Origin: an uncultured Prevotellaceae bacterium
GTDB lineage: Bacteria > Bacteroidota > Bacteroidia > Bacteroidales > Bacteroidaceae
Assembly (NCBI GenBank): GCA_946188345.1
Contig: CAMHUI010000004.1
Span: 1 to 64,000, forward strand
Length of the DNA stretch: 64,000 nucleotides
Direction of reading: 5' to 3'
The notes below the pieces were generated by a model that was not told the origin of the DNA, did no database searches, and saw only the letters and a list, made by a program, of their open reading frames with translations. The translations under genes and the position numbers were made by a program. Shown piece by piece: positions 26,160 through 36,331 of this stretch; position 1 is the first letter of the stretch, and each line of letters starts with the position of its first letter.

Positions 26160-26224
26160 CAACAATTTTGCAAAAACGGAGTTATAATACATATTAAAGC
26201 ATCAAAAAGAAGCGAATCAAAACA

Positions 26225-28819
26225 ATGAAAAAGACGAGATATATGCGAAAACTCATTCTTATCACGCTGATGGCCGTGCTATGTCCGACGGCTATCTTGG
26301 CGCAGTCTTCGTCGATGACCGACGAGCAGATTATGAGCTACATCCTGAAGGAGCACGAGAACGGCCGCACACAGGAAGAAATCGCCATGCGACTGGTGCA
26401 GCGAGGTGTAGACATTAAGCAGGTGCAGCGCGTCCGTAAGAAGATGGAACGCCTACAGAAGCAACAGGGTCTGGGTGCCCAGGACGACGGTTCGTTCTCC
26501 AACACGACGAACGGCCAGAGCCGTCTGCGCAAAAACAACACGCAGGAGAAACTCGACCCGACAGGCAACCTGTCGAACAAGCGTGTGCAGAAGCCCCGCA
26601 CGAAGAAACACACCTTTGACGACCAGGACGACGAATACCAGATGATGGTTGGCGAGCTGGGCGGCATTATGCCCGTAGACTCCATCGCCTGGCTGGAAGA
26701 CCTGCTGGCTGAGCAGGAGAAGGAGAAGCAGAAAATCTATGGCCACGACCTGTTCAACAACGAGTCGCTGACCTTTGAGCCCAACATGAACATCGCTACG
26801 CCGCGCGACTACCTCATCGGCCCAGGCGATGCCGTAGTGGTTGACATCTACGGTGAGACGCAGAAGTCGATTGACTATACAGTCTCGCCCGACGGCGACA
26901 TTGTCATCGACGGCTTCGGCCCCATCAACATCGGAGGCCTGACCGTAGACCAGGCCAACCAGCGCCTGCGCAGCAAATTGGCCGGCCGCTATGCCGGATC
27001 GCAAGCCAAGCTGACCGTGGGACAGACACGCACCATCCTCGTCAACGTGGCCGGCGACGTCGTTGCCCCTGGCACCTACACGATGTCGGCCTTCTCAACC
27101 GTATACAACGCCCTCTATATGGCAGGCGGCCCAACAGAGATCGGTACGCTGAGAAACATCAAGGTCTACCGCAACAACCGCCTTATCTCCACCGTCGACG
27201 TCTATGACTACCTGCTCAACGGCCGCCTGTCGGGCGACATACGTCTGACCGACAACGACCAGATTGTGGTGGGCTCGTACGACTGTCTGGTCAACCTCAC
27301 GGGTAAGGTAAAGCGCCCGATGTTCTACGAGATGAAGCGCAACGAGAGCCTTGCCTCGCTGCTGGAATATGCCGGAGGCTTCACTGGCGACGCCTACAAG
27401 AAGTCGGTGCGAGTGGTGCGCAAGAACGGCCGCGAATACTCCGTCCATGTGGTCAAGGAGTTTGATATGTCCACGTTCCAGATTGCCGACGGCGACTCCG
27501 TCAGCGTTGACTCCATCCTGACTCGCTACGAGAACACCGTTGAGGTGAAGGGTGCCGTCTTCCATCCCGGCATGTATCACGTCGGTGGCGACATCACCAG
27601 CGTTCGCCAGCTGCTTGAGGCTGCCGAAGGCGTCACCGAGGAAGCCTTCACCGCCCATGCCGTGATGCACCGCATGAAGGACGACCGCACGCTGAAGGTC
27701 ATCCAGGTGGATGTCGACGGCATCATGAACGGCACCGTGGCCGACATTGCCCTGCAGCAGAACGACGTCCTCTTCATCCCCACCAAGCAGGAGAAGATGG
27801 TCGACCAGACCATCAAGATACATGGTGAGGTGCACTATCCGGGCACCTATCAGTATGCCGAAGGCGAGACCATCGAAGACTTCATCCTCCAGGCCGGCGG
27901 ACTGAAAGACGCTGCCTCGACGGCAAAGGTCGACATCTCGCGCCGCATCAGCGACCCGAACGCACTGGTCACCGATACCATCATCGCCCGCACCTACACT
28001 TTCAAGCTGAAAGAAGGCTTTGTCATCGATGGCGAGCCGGGCTTCACACTGATGCCTTTCGACGAGGTCTACGTGCGTAAGAGCCCTGGCTACTACGAGC
28101 AGCAGAACGTCGAGGTAGACGGTGAAGTGATGTTCAGCGGCACCTATACACTGGCCAAGAAGAACACCCGACTCTCCGACCTCATTCAGGCTGCCGGCGG
28201 TGTGAACGACCGAGCCTTCGTAGCCGGAGCCCGATTGGAACGCCGCTACAACGAGCAGGAACGTCTGTCGGCCGAAGCCGTGCAGAAGAAAGCCCGTGAA
28301 GAGATGGAAGCCTCTCTGCAGGAACAAGCCGCCCGACTGGGCAACGCATCGCTGGCCAACATGAAGGGCAATGAGCAGCTGAAGAAATACGACATCGGCG
28401 AGACCTATCCCGTTGGTATCGAGCTCGACAAAGCCCTGGCCAATCCCGGCGGCAAGGAAGATATCGTGCTGCGCGAAGGCGACCGCCTCGTCGTGCCGCA
28501 ATACAACGCCACGGTCAAGATCAACGGTGAGGTGCTCTACCCCAACACCGTCGGCTACGTGGCCGGCAAGAGCGTGAGCTACTACGTCAACCAGGCCGGC
28601 GGATTCTCGGACAAGGCCAAGAAGAGCCAGACCTATATCCGCTATGCCAACGGCATGGTGTCGAAGGTTGGCCACGATGCCAAGGTCAAGCCCGGTTGCG
28701 AAATTGTGGTTCCCGCCAAGAGCCTCAACAAGATGACCACCGCCGAACGTCTCTCGATGGCCACATCGGCAGGCTCCTTCGCAGCCATCATAGCAACCAT
28801 TGCCAACATCATCCTCTAA
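26225..28819 (+). CDS. Wza-like polysaccharide export protein with multiple SLBB domains
   Basis: 864 residues with a signal peptide (MRKLILITLMAVLCPTAILAQ). After a charged, partly coiled region (residues 25-180) comes a polysaccharide-export domain (DYLIGPGDAVVVDIYGETQ), then at least five SLBB-type repeats (V-G-V-PGTY or YPG-TY motifs). A hydrophobic C-terminal helix (SAGSFAAIIATIANIIL) ends the protein. It should form the outer-membrane export channel for the capsule or exopolysaccharide. It is the first gene of the locus, followed 25 bp later by the chain-length regulator. Confidence 0.9.
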   Translation: MKKTRYMRKLILITLMAVLCPTAILAQSSSMTDEQIMSYILKEHENGRTQEEIAMRLVQRGVDIKQVQRVRKKMERLQKQQGLGAQDDGSFSNTTNGQSRLRKNNTQEKLDPTGNLSNKRVQKPRTKKHTFDDQDDEYQMMVGELGGIMPVDSIAWLEDLLAEQEKEKQKIYGHDLFNNESLTFEPNMNIATPRDYLIGPGDAVVVDIYGETQKSIDYTVSPDGDIVIDGFGPINIGGLTVDQANQRLRSKLAGRYAGSQAKLTVGQTRTILVNVAGDVVAPGTYTMSAFSTVYNALYMAGGPTEIGTLRNIKVYRNNRLISTVDVYDYLLNGRLSGDIRLTDNDQIVVGSYDCLVNLTGKVKRPMFYEMKRNESLASLLEYAGGFTGDAYKKSVRVVRKNGREYSVHVVKEFDMSTFQIADGDSVSVDSILTRYENTVEVKGAVFHPGMYHVGGDITSVRQLLEAAEGVTEEAFTAHAVMHRMKDDRTLKVIQVDVDGIMNGTVADIALQQNDVLFIPTKQEKMVDQTIKIHGEVHYPGTYQYAEGETIEDFILQAGGLKDAASTAKVDISRRISDPNALVTDTIIARTYTFKLKEGFVIDGEPGFTLMPFDEVYVRKSPGYYEQQNVEVDGEVMFSGTYTLAKKNTRLSDLIQAAGGVNDRAFVAGARLERRYNEQERLSAEAVQKKAREEMEASLQEQAARLGNASLANMKGNEQLKKYDIGETYPVGIELDKALANPGGKEDIVLREGDRLVVPQYNATVKINGEVLYPNTVGYVAGKSVSYYVNQAGGFSDKAKKSQTYIRYANGMVSKVGHDAKVKPGCEIVVPAKSLNKMTTAERLSMATSAGSFAAIIATIANIIL

Positions 28820-28843
28820 AGTCTATTAAAACGCTGAAAGAAT

Positions 28844-29911
28844 ATGGCTGAAAACAAAAACAAACGCCTCGAAGTCATCGACTTGGGAAAAATCATAAAA
28901 GACGCTTGGAATCGCAAATGGTTCATCTTCAAGGCCCTCTGCGTTGCCTTCGTTCTGTCGAGCATCTACATCCTGCCTGTGCCGAGAACCTACACCACAG
29001 AGGTGAAGGTGGCCCCTGAGACTGAAAACTCGCTGTCGGGTGGCGCACTGAGCAACATCATGTCGACCATGGGACTTGACTTCGACCAGATGCAGACCAA
29101 CGATGCCATCTCGCCCATCCTCTACCCCGACCTACTCGACGACAACGGGTTCGCATCGAAGCTCTTCAACATCCACGTTGAGAGTGCCGACGGCGAAATC
29201 AAAACCACCTACTACGACTATCTGGCCAAATACCAGAAGCAGTCGCCCTGGTCGGCTCCTATCCGATGGATGAGGAAGCTCTTCAAGTCCAAGAAGAGTA
29301 GCACTGACGTGCATGAGTTCGACCCCTATTGGATGACAAAGATTGAAGACACCGTGACAAAGAAGCTGCGCAAGAACATCCACATCAGCATCGACAAGAA
29401 GACGGCTGTCATCACTATCAACGTCACCGACCAAGATAAGCTCATCTGCCGCTCGATGGCCGACTCGACACGTCTCGTGCTGATGAACTTCATCACCGAC
29501 TACCGCACCACCAAGGCCCGCTTCGACATGGACTACTACACCGAGCTTGTTGACGAAGCCCGCATGGAATACGAGCAGGCCCGCCAACGCTACGCAGCCT
29601 ATGGCGACTCCCACACCGACGCCTCGCTGCCCAGCGTGCGCTCCAGACTCGACGACCTGGAGAACGACATGCAGCTGAAATACAACACCTACAGCACCCT
29701 AAGTGCCCAGCAACAGGCCTCAAAAGCAAAGGTGCAGGAACGTACGCCGGCCTTCACGCTCGTCAAAGGCGCTGCCGTGCCCATCAGACCGACAGGACCG
29801 AAGCGCGTCTACTTCGTATTCGGCATGCTCATGCTCACCTTCTTCGGATGCTTCGTCTACATCGAGAAAGAAGAGATACGTAAGTTCTTCAAACCAGCAG
29901 AAGAAAGTTGA
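28844..29911 (+). CDS. Wzz-type chain-length determinant protein
   Basis: 355 residues with a Wzz domain: an N-terminal membrane helix (FIFKALCVAFVLSSIYILP, about 27-45), a periplasmic region with coiled coil (YYTELVDEARMEYEQARQRY) and a C-terminal helix (VYFVFGMLMLTFFGCFVYI). No kinase domain follows, so it is not a Wzc-type fusion. It controls polymer length together with the Wzy-like polymerase. Confidence 0.88.
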   Translation: MAENKNKRLEVIDLGKIIKDAWNRKWFIFKALCVAFVLSSIYILPVPRTYTTEVKVAPETENSLSGGALSNIMSTMGLDFDQMQTNDAISPILYPDLLDDNGFASKLFNIHVESADGEIKTTYYDYLAKYQKQSPWSAPIRWMRKLFKSKKSSTDVHEFDPYWMTKIEDTVTKKLRKNIHISIDKKTAVITINVTDQDKLICRSMADSTRLVLMNFITDYRTTKARFDMDYYTELVDEARMEYEQARQRYAAYGDSHTDASLPSVRSRLDDLENDMQLKYNTYSTLSAQQQASKAKVQERTPAFTLVKGAAVPIRPTGPKRVYFVFGMLMLTFFGCFVYIEKEEIRKFFKPAEES

Positions 29912-29944
29912 TTATAGAGTGTTCAGTCAAGTGATTAGCAACTC

Positions 29945-31471
29945 ATGAAGCCTGCAGAAAGAGCCATCGTCAACACCGCCGCACAGCACATCAGGTCCAT
30001 CCTGAATGTGTTGCTGTCGCTCTATTCCACACGTCTGGTGCTGGTGGCCTTGGGAGAGCGCTCCTTCGGCACGTTCTCGCTGGTGGCTGGCGTCGTCGTC
30101 ATGCTGGGATTCCTGACCAATGCGATGGTCATAACAACCCAGCGCTACCTCTCTTTCTATCATGGCAAAGAGCAACTGTCACGACTGAAGATATTCTTCT
30201 CCAACAGCCTCTTCCTGCATCTCGTCATCGGAACAGTCCTCGTTGGACTAATGGTGTGTCTGACTCCCTTGGTGTCGCTGCTGAACATCACCCCCGATCA
30301 GCTACCGGCAGCCAAGAAAGTCTATCTGCTGATGGCGCTGTCCCTCCTCTTCACTTTCATCGCCGCCCCCTATCGTGCGCTCTTCATCGCCCGCGAGAAC
30401 ATCGTCTACATCTCCATCATCGACGTACTCGACGGAGTATTCAAGCTGTTGCTGGCCTTCATGTTGCTGCACATCAACGGCGACCGGCTCATTGCCTATG
30501 CCTGCATGATGGTGGGCATCATGGCGTTCAACTACCTGGCCTTTGCCCTCTATGCCCACGCAAAGTTTGAGGAAGGCTTGCTCTGGCCACAACGGAAAAG
30601 CATCAGCCGACGCATACTGAAAGAAATCAGCAGTTTTGCCGGATGGACCATCTACAGCATGGGATGCGTCATCGGACGGACACAAGGCATTCACGTCGTA
30701 CTGAACAACTTCTTCGGAACCATCATCAATACCGCTTACGGATTGTCCCTTCAGGTATTCACTGCAGTGCAGTTCATAGCCCAGGCAGTCATCAATGCCA
30801 TGAGTCCGCAGATTGTCAAGGCAGAAGGCGCCAATGACCGCAAGCACATGCTCAGCCTGGCTGCCACAACCAGTAAGTTCGCCTATCTGTTGCTGGCTTT
30901 AATCGTCATCCCCATCATCTTTGAGATGCCCAACATCCTTGACGTCTGGCTAAAGAAAGTTCCTGACAATTGTGTCACCTTATGCCGTATCATTCTCATA
31001 TCGGCGCTCGTTGATCAGACTACGATAGGACTGAATATTGCCAATCAGGCCATCGGAAAAATCAGAGACTATTCGCTCGTTATCAACACTCTGAAGCTTT
31101 CAACACTGATATTCATATGGTTGACGCTCAGCAAAGGATATACCGTAACTATGGCCATGATGTGGTTCATCATCATCGAACTGGCAGGAGCCCTCATCAG
31201 ACTACCTTTCTTGAAAGCATTGGCAGGACTCTCCATCAGAGACTACTCCACCAAGGTATTCTTGCGCATCGCTCCCCCTACCATTATCACCAGCCTCTCC
31301 TGCTGGGTGATAATCAACCAGATTGATTTTCCCTTCCGCTTCTTGCTGACAATAACCATAGCCATCATCATAGGATTGGCAACCATCTGGACTACCAGCC
31401 TCACCTCAGAAGAGAAAGACATGACAAAGATGTTGGCAAATAAAGTTTTTAGAAGAAATAAAAATGGGTGA
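29945..31471 (+). CDS. Wzx-like lipid-linked oligosaccharide flippase
   Basis: 508 residues, about 12-14 membrane segments, with the MATE/PST fold typical of polysaccharide flippases (RSILNVLLSLYSTRLVLVALGERSFGTFSL at the start). Flippases turn undecaprenyl-linked repeat units to the periplasm. It precedes the polymerase gene, with its TGA stop overlapping a GTG. Confidence 0.85.
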   Translation: MKPAERAIVNTAAQHIRSILNVLLSLYSTRLVLVALGERSFGTFSLVAGVVVMLGFLTNAMVITTQRYLSFYHGKEQLSRLKIFFSNSLFLHLVIGTVLVGLMVCLTPLVSLLNITPDQLPAAKKVYLLMALSLLFTFIAAPYRALFIARENIVYISIIDVLDGVFKLLLAFMLLHINGDRLIAYACMMVGIMAFNYLAFALYAHAKFEEGLLWPQRKSISRRILKEISSFAGWTIYSMGCVIGRTQGIHVVLNNFFGTIINTAYGLSLQVFTAVQFIAQAVINAMSPQIVKAEGANDRKHMLSLAATTSKFAYLLLALIVIPIIFEMPNILDVWLKKVPDNCVTLCRIILISALVDQTTIGLNIANQAIGKIRDYSLVINTLKLSTLIFIWLTLSKGYTVTMAMMWFIIIELAGALIRLPFLKALAGLSIRDYSTKVFLRIAPPTIITSLSCWVIINQIDFPFRFLLTITIAIIIGLATIWTTSLTSEEKDMTKMLANKVFRRNKNG

Positions 31472-31500
31472 AATCCCACAAAAGAAATCATAGGATTTAT

Positions 31501-32703
31501 ATGCAAATACGTCTCGACAGACTTCCATGGTTACAAGTGCTTGCCAGCAGTTGCATCGTCGTGCAGGCAAGTGTGACGTTCAACATCTTCGGATTCCTGC
31601 AGCCTGTGTCGTATCTTGTCCTCTTCATGACATTGCTATTCTTTCTCGTCATGGTCCTTCTTTTCTGCCGGACACCCAAGATGTCATTATTCGATTTCGC
31701 CTGCACAATGTTCTTCACATTGTTATTATCTTTCACCATAGTCAACGGTACCGACATTAAGGACTGCATATATATATGCGCAGGAGTGTTGCTGACAATT
31801 CTCATGTTTAACTACTTCCGCAACAACCTGAAACTGATCATCCTGAGCATGGGCATCACGTTTTCATTGTTAGCCTATGCAAATATAGCCCTGATGCTGA
31901 TGTTCCCCGACTGGATCTTCATGACTGACGAATGGGACAGCTATCTGCTAGGAGGCAACTATAATTCTATCGGAATCCGACTCATCACGGCCATCATCGT
32001 CAACTACGTCTGTGTGAGATACTACAGGAAATGGATACTAAACCTAATCCTGCTCATCATTATCTCCATAGGCACCCTTATACTGGTGGGGTCAATGACT
32101 GCCACAACAGGTGTCATCCTCTTCACCCTCACTTGCTTTATACCTTCTGTTCGGCTGCAGAAGATTGCCTTTATCACTTTCTTCATCTTTTACGTGCTGT
32201 TCCAAATTGGCGTATGCTTTCAGGGTGAAGGCCTGCAAGACAACCCGCTTGCAGTATATTTCATACAAGACATCTTAGGAAAAAACCTGACCTTTACCAA
32301 CCGCACGGTACTCTGGGATGCAGCCGCCAGAATGTTCTGGCAGTCACCAGTCATCGGATATGGATTTGTGGATACCGATTGGTACAATGCGCACATGGCC
32401 TCCTTTGCCATTGGCCCACACAACTATATCTATAGCATCCTGCTGAACGGGGGCATCATTCTGATACTTGTCTTCATCAGCATTGTCGCCTTGGCCTTCC
32501 GCCGTATTTGGCCCAACCTCGACAGAACGGGGGGAGCATTACTGCTGGGATTTACGACCGTGCTTTTCATGGAAACAATGGAGGTTTATCCCCACTTCTT
32601 TAATTTTCTGCTCTTGGCACTCATCTTCTATTATCCCGAGTTGAAGACGACTTGGGAAACAGAAAATCCACAAGAAAACCTTGAAGAAACCGAAAACATA
32701 TGA
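31501..32703 (+). CDS. Wzy-like O-antigen/EPS polymerase
   Basis: About 400 residues from the ATG at 31501; the track begins at a GTG at 31468. At least ten hydrophobic segments surround a larger periplasmic loop near residue 290-320 (GYGFVDTDWYNAHMASFAIGPHNYI), as in O-antigen ligase and Wzy proteins. It is assigned polymerase because it follows the flippase. Its TGA overlaps the ATG of the dehydrogenase gene (ATGA). Confidence 0.75.
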   Translation: MQIRLDRLPWLQVLASSCIVVQASVTFNIFGFLQPVSYLVLFMTLLFFLVMVLLFCRTPKMSLFDFACTMFFTLLLSFTIVNGTDIKDCIYICAGVLLTILMFNYFRNNLKLIILSMGITFSLLAYANIALMLMFPDWIFMTDEWDSYLLGGNYNSIGIRLITAIIVNYVCVRYYRKWILNLILLIIISIGTLILVGSMTATTGVILFTLTCFIPSVRLQKIAFITFFIFYVLFQIGVCFQGEGLQDNPLAVYFIQDILGKNLTFTNRTVLWDAAARMFWQSPVIGYGFVDTDWYNAHMASFAIGPHNYIYSILLNGGIILILVFISIVALAFRRIWPNLDRTGGALLLGFTTVLFMETMEVYPHFFNFLLLALIFYYPELKTTWETENPQENLEETENI

Positions 32704-33968
32704 AACAGATAAAGATTGCCGTCATCGGCCTTGGATATGTCGGACTGCCTTTAGCCCGACTGTTTTCTACAAAATATCCCACCATCGGCTATGACCTGAA
32801 CCAAGAGCGTGTCGACGCCCTCATGCAGGGTCATGACGCTACGCTCGAAGTAAGCGACGAACTGCTTCAGGAAGCCATCACCAAGCATGGATTCCGATGC
32901 ACAACCAATCTCGATGAGATTCGTGACAGCAACTTCTATGTTATAGCCGTTCCCACCCCTGTCGATCAGAACAACCGGCCCGACCTGCGTCCGCTGTGGG
33001 GCGCCTCAGAAACCGTAGGAAAGGTTATCAGCAAAGGCGACATCGTCGTCTACGAGTCAACCGTATACCCAGGGGTAACCGAAGAAGAATGTCTTCCCGT
33101 CGTAGAACGGGTAAGCGGACTGAAGTTCAACGTTGACTTCTTTGCCGGCTACTCACCCGAGCGCATCAATCCGGGCGACAAGCAGCACACCGTGGAGAAG
33201 ATCAAGAAGGTGACATCGGGTTCGACACCTGAGGTGGCTGATATTATTGACGATGTCTACAACTCAGTCCTTGTCAACGGCACCCATAAGGCACCCTCTA
33301 TCCGCGTGGCCGAAGCATCGAAGATTATAGAGAACTCCCAGCGCGATGTCAACATTGCCTTCATGAACGAACTGGCAAAGATATTCAATGCCATGGGCAT
33401 CGATACCCATGACGTCATTGAGGCTGCCTCCAGCAAATGGAACTTCATCAAGCTCTCGCCGGGGCTTGTCGGCGGTCACTGCATCTCGGTCGACCCCTAC
33501 TATCTCATCCAGAAGGCACAGGTTTATGGCGTTCTGCCGCGCATCATGTCGAATGCACGCCGACTCAACGACGGCATGGGCGACTATGTGGCTCAGCAGA
33601 CCATCAAGCTCATGAATAAGAAAGGTGTCTTGGTAAAAGACGCCAACATCCTCATTCTCGGCATTACGTTCAAGGAAAACTGTCCTGACATCCGCAACAC
33701 CAAGGTTGTAGACATCTATCACACGCTGCAGGAATACACCGACAACATCACCATCTTCGACCCATGGGCCGACCCCGTCAGGGTAAAACATGAATATGGA
33801 ATCTGCATCGACAGCCAGCTCAGCGGCGGAAGGTTTGACGCCATCATTTTGGCCGTGGCCCACCACGAGTTCCTTGGCTTAGACTTAAAGAGCTTGCTTA
33901 ACGAAAATGGCGTCATTTACGATGTAAAAGGCATCTTGCCCCGAGACATCATCGACGGAAGATTATAA
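32700..33968 (+). CDS. UDP-N-acetyl-D-mannosamine/hexosamine dehydrogenase (WecC/TviB family)
   Basis: 422 residues of the UDP-glucose/GDP-mannose dehydrogenase family. The N-terminal NAD site (IAVIGLGYVGLPLARLF, 6-22) and the catalytic cysteine in GGHCISVDPYYL (about 262) are intact. These enzymes oxidise a UDP-N-acetylhexosamine C6 alcohol to the uronic acid. With the WecB-like epimerase in this locus, the product is likely UDP-ManNAcA. The stop codon abuts the convergent GT4 stop with no gap. Confidence 0.88.
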   Translation: MKQIKIAVIGLGYVGLPLARLFSTKYPTIGYDLNQERVDALMQGHDATLEVSDELLQEAITKHGFRCTTNLDEIRDSNFYVIAVPTPVDQNNRPDLRPLWGASETVGKVISKGDIVVYESTVYPGVTEEECLPVVERVSGLKFNVDFFAGYSPERINPGDKQHTVEKIKKVTSGSTPEVADIIDDVYNSVLVNGTHKAPSIRVAEASKIIENSQRDVNIAFMNELAKIFNAMGIDTHDVIEAASSKWNFIKLSPGLVGGHCISVDPYYLIQKAQVYGVLPRIMSNARRLNDGMGDYVAQQTIKLMNKKGVLVKDANILILGITFKENCPDIRNTKVVDIYHTLQEYTDNITIFDPWADPVRVKHEYGICIDSQLSGGRFDAIILAVAHHEFLGLDLKSLLNENGVIYDVKGILPRDIIDGRL

Positions 33969-35126
33969 CTACGACTTTTGAATAACAGATAAATACGTTT
34001 GATATATTTGCTGAGTATTTCTAAGAGATGTGAACAGCTTCATTGCCCTATTTCTTCCATTCTCAGAGATACTCAGCATTCTCGTTCTATCTTCTATCAA
34101 CAAACGCATGAGCCTTGCAAGCTCCTCAACATCCCCTAAATGATAGATGAAGCCAGAAATACCTTTCTCCACAATCTCTTGATTAGCACCAGAGTCAGAT
34201 GCAATTACAGCCAAATTATGCATCATGTATTCTATTGTAACCCTGCCAAAAGCCTCAAAACTGGACAGCATCAAGCCTGCATCCATCTGACTCAAATGGA
34301 AACTGATATTATCGCTCTCACCCTGGAATGTGATATAGTCTGATAAACTATTTTCTTTTATAAAATTCTCAAGTTCCTGGGCATATACGATTTCCTCCAT
34401 ACCAATGAAAGACAAATGGAAATTTTTTACTCCCCATCGATTAACAAGAATATCCACAGCGCGAAGTGATTCCAACTGATTCTTCTGCGAAGACAACAAC
34501 CCCACCATGCAGAATTGAAAAACACTATTTTGGTGACGTGCTGCAAATTGCTCGTCTGGAGGAAGTACACCATTATATATCATCTCAATTTTCTCTGCGG
34601 GAATTCTGTCAGAATAATAACTCTTCAATGACTTGGATATAGCTATAAATACATCGCTCTGCTTATACAACCACTTTTCATAGCTATTCCCCAATAACGA
34701 TACCAGCCCCAGTCCTAACTCTCCGAATTCTCTCAGATGCCATACGTGTGGCGTATGCTTTACCCTACTGAGTAATGCTCCAAGACTGATTACACTTCCA
34801 TTACTGTGTATTACGTCAAAACGAACGGCACGCAACTTCCATAATATATATGGATACCACAGAAGATTAGACAGGCATTTCAAATAGCTCTTCCAGTTTC
34901 GTCTTTCCTTGAACCAATAGAAACGATAGCAGAAACATTCAATATGTTGCTCCTGACACGTTTTGAAAAGATTACGTTTCGCATAGGCTGGGTGCACTAA
35001 AGGCATCAGTACTATCGGCTCAATCTGATAGTTTTCCCTCAGTTCCAACATAAGTCTGAGCATAGAACTGTTAGCTCCTGCCATGACAACGGTATGTGTC
35101 ACAAACAAAACGCGTAGTCTTCCCAT
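33969..35126 (-). CDS. GT4-family glycosyltransferase, inverted in the locus
   Basis: 385 residues with GT-B fold features: an N-terminal FVTHTVVMAGANSSMLRLM and a GT4 C-terminal domain with SSFEAFGRVTIEYMMHNLAVIASDSGANQEIV, where the EAFG segment contacts the sugar nucleotide. It lies on the opposite strand to the rest of the locus and its stop touches the upstream dehydrogenase stop. It is AT-richer than neighbouring genes. It was probably inserted separately and adds one sugar of the repeat unit. Confidence 0.82.
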   Translation of the reverse strand: MGRLRVLFVTHTVVMAGANSSMLRLMLELRENYQIEPIVLMPLVHPAYAKRNLFKTCQEQHIECFCYRFYWFKERRNWKSYLKCLSNLLWYPYILWKLRAVRFDVIHSNGSVISLGALLSRVKHTPHVWHLREFGELGLGLVSLLGNSYEKWLYKQSDVFIAISKSLKSYYSDRIPAEKIEMIYNGVLPPDEQFAARHQNSVFQFCMVGLLSSQKNQLESLRAVDILVNRWGVKNFHLSFIGMEEIVYAQELENFIKENSLSDYITFQGESDNISFHLSQMDAGLMLSSFEAFGRVTIEYMMHNLAVIASDSGANQEIVEKGISGFIYHLGDVEELARLMRLLIEDRTRMLSISENGRNRAMKLFTSLRNTQQIYQTYLSVIQKS

Positions 35127-35303
35127 TGTTTTAAATGCCTTAATATATGTTTAGCGGGCTCCGCCTAATTCTTGTATACTTGTCTTATTCTACTCAAATT
35201 AGAAAATCATGTTATTATAATAACGCAACAAAAACGTGATTATTGTATGCAAAACCAGTAATCATATCCTGTAACCAGAGAAATACAAAAATAGCTGCAA
35301 ATG

Positions 35304-35335
35304 TTTGGCAGTTCAAAATTAAATGATTAACTTTG
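35304..35335 (+). promoter_or_regulatory. promoter of the second half of the polysaccharide locus
   Basis: TTTG at 35304-35307 is followed 20 bp later by TAACTTTG at 35328-35335, about 55 bp upstream of the GT2 gene. It gives the downstream genes their own start point after the inverted GT4 gene. Confidence 0.65.
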
Positions 35336-35390
35336 TCAATAAATACTGGTTACAAAGAATGATATATCATCTTATCCCCAGCCAAATGTA

Positions 35391-36317
35391 ATGAGTAGCA
35401 TCAAGATTGCAACCCTCCTGACCGTTTATAACCGCAAGCAGAAGACTCTTTCCTGTCTGCAGCATCTGTTTGCCGCCATTGCTTCCTGTCAGCAGCTGAC
35501 CGGCCGGCAGCTTCAGGTGACGGTCTTCATCACCAACGACGGTTGCACCGACGGAACAGAGGAAGCCATCAAGAATCTGTATCCCCAAGAGGATATCCAT
35601 ATCATACAAGGCTCCGGCAACCTCTTCTGGGCCGGAGGCATGCGATTGGCCTGGCAGACAGCTATCGATAGCGGCCAGACATGGGACTACTTCCTACTGC
35701 TGAACGACGACACCGATGTCAGGGAAAACGTCTTCGAACAATTGTTTGAAGCCCAGCAGAAAGGTTTGGCAACGAAGGGCATCAACGGCATTGCGTCAGG
35801 CATCACCTGCGACAAGAACAATCCCGAACAAATCACCTACGGAGGCTTCATTTTCGCCAACAAAACCAAGGGACGCCACACGCTGGCACTTCCCACAGGA
35901 CAGCCGCAGGAAATAGACCTTGCCCACGCCAACATTCTTCTTATCCACAAGCAGGTAGTCGACACCATCGGCATCTTCCACGACGGCTTCCTGCACGGCT
36001 GTGCCGACCATGACTACAGCCTCATGGCCCAACGTCACGGCATCCCCATTATGGCAACCGCTCAGGTATGCGGGGCATGCGACTACGACCATGAGTCCAG
36101 CGAAGATGAGATTCTGCAACTCAGAAAGATGTCACTGGCTGAAAGAAAGAGATTCATCAACTCCCCCACTCACTCCGACAGAGACTATCTGCTCCTCATC
36201 CGACGCCATATGCCCATGCGATATCCCATGGCAGTACTGCTGCGACGCATTCGGCTCTATTGCCCTACGGCATACTATTGGATAACGAACCTCAGAGGTA
36301 TTTACAAGACTGAATAG
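35391..36317 (+). CDS. GT2-family glycosyltransferase (rhamnosyltransferase-like)
   Basis: 308 residues with the GT-A core: [26 protein letters not shown] and the LLLNDDTDV DxD region. The [14 protein letters not shown] segment and the order of motifs resemble WcaA/rhamnosyltransferase-type enzymes. It should add a sugar to the lipid-linked repeat unit in the cytoplasm. Confidence 0.85.
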   Translation: MSSIKIATLLTVYNRKQKTLSCLQHLFAAIASCQQLTGRQLQVTVFITNDGCTDGTEEAIKNLYPQEDIHIIQGSGNLFWAGGMRLAWQTAIDSGQTWDYFLLLNDDTDVRENVFEQLFEAQQKGLATKGINGIASGITCDKNNPEQITYGGFIFANKTKGRHTLALPTGQPQEIDLAHANILLIHKQVVDTIGIFHDGFLHGCADHDYSLMAQRHGIPIMATAQVCGACDYDHESSEDEILQLRKMSLAERKRFINSPTHSDRDYLLLIRRHMPMRYPMAVLLRRIRLYCPTAYYWITNLRGIYKTE

Positions 36318-36331
36318 AAGAAACATCAGAT

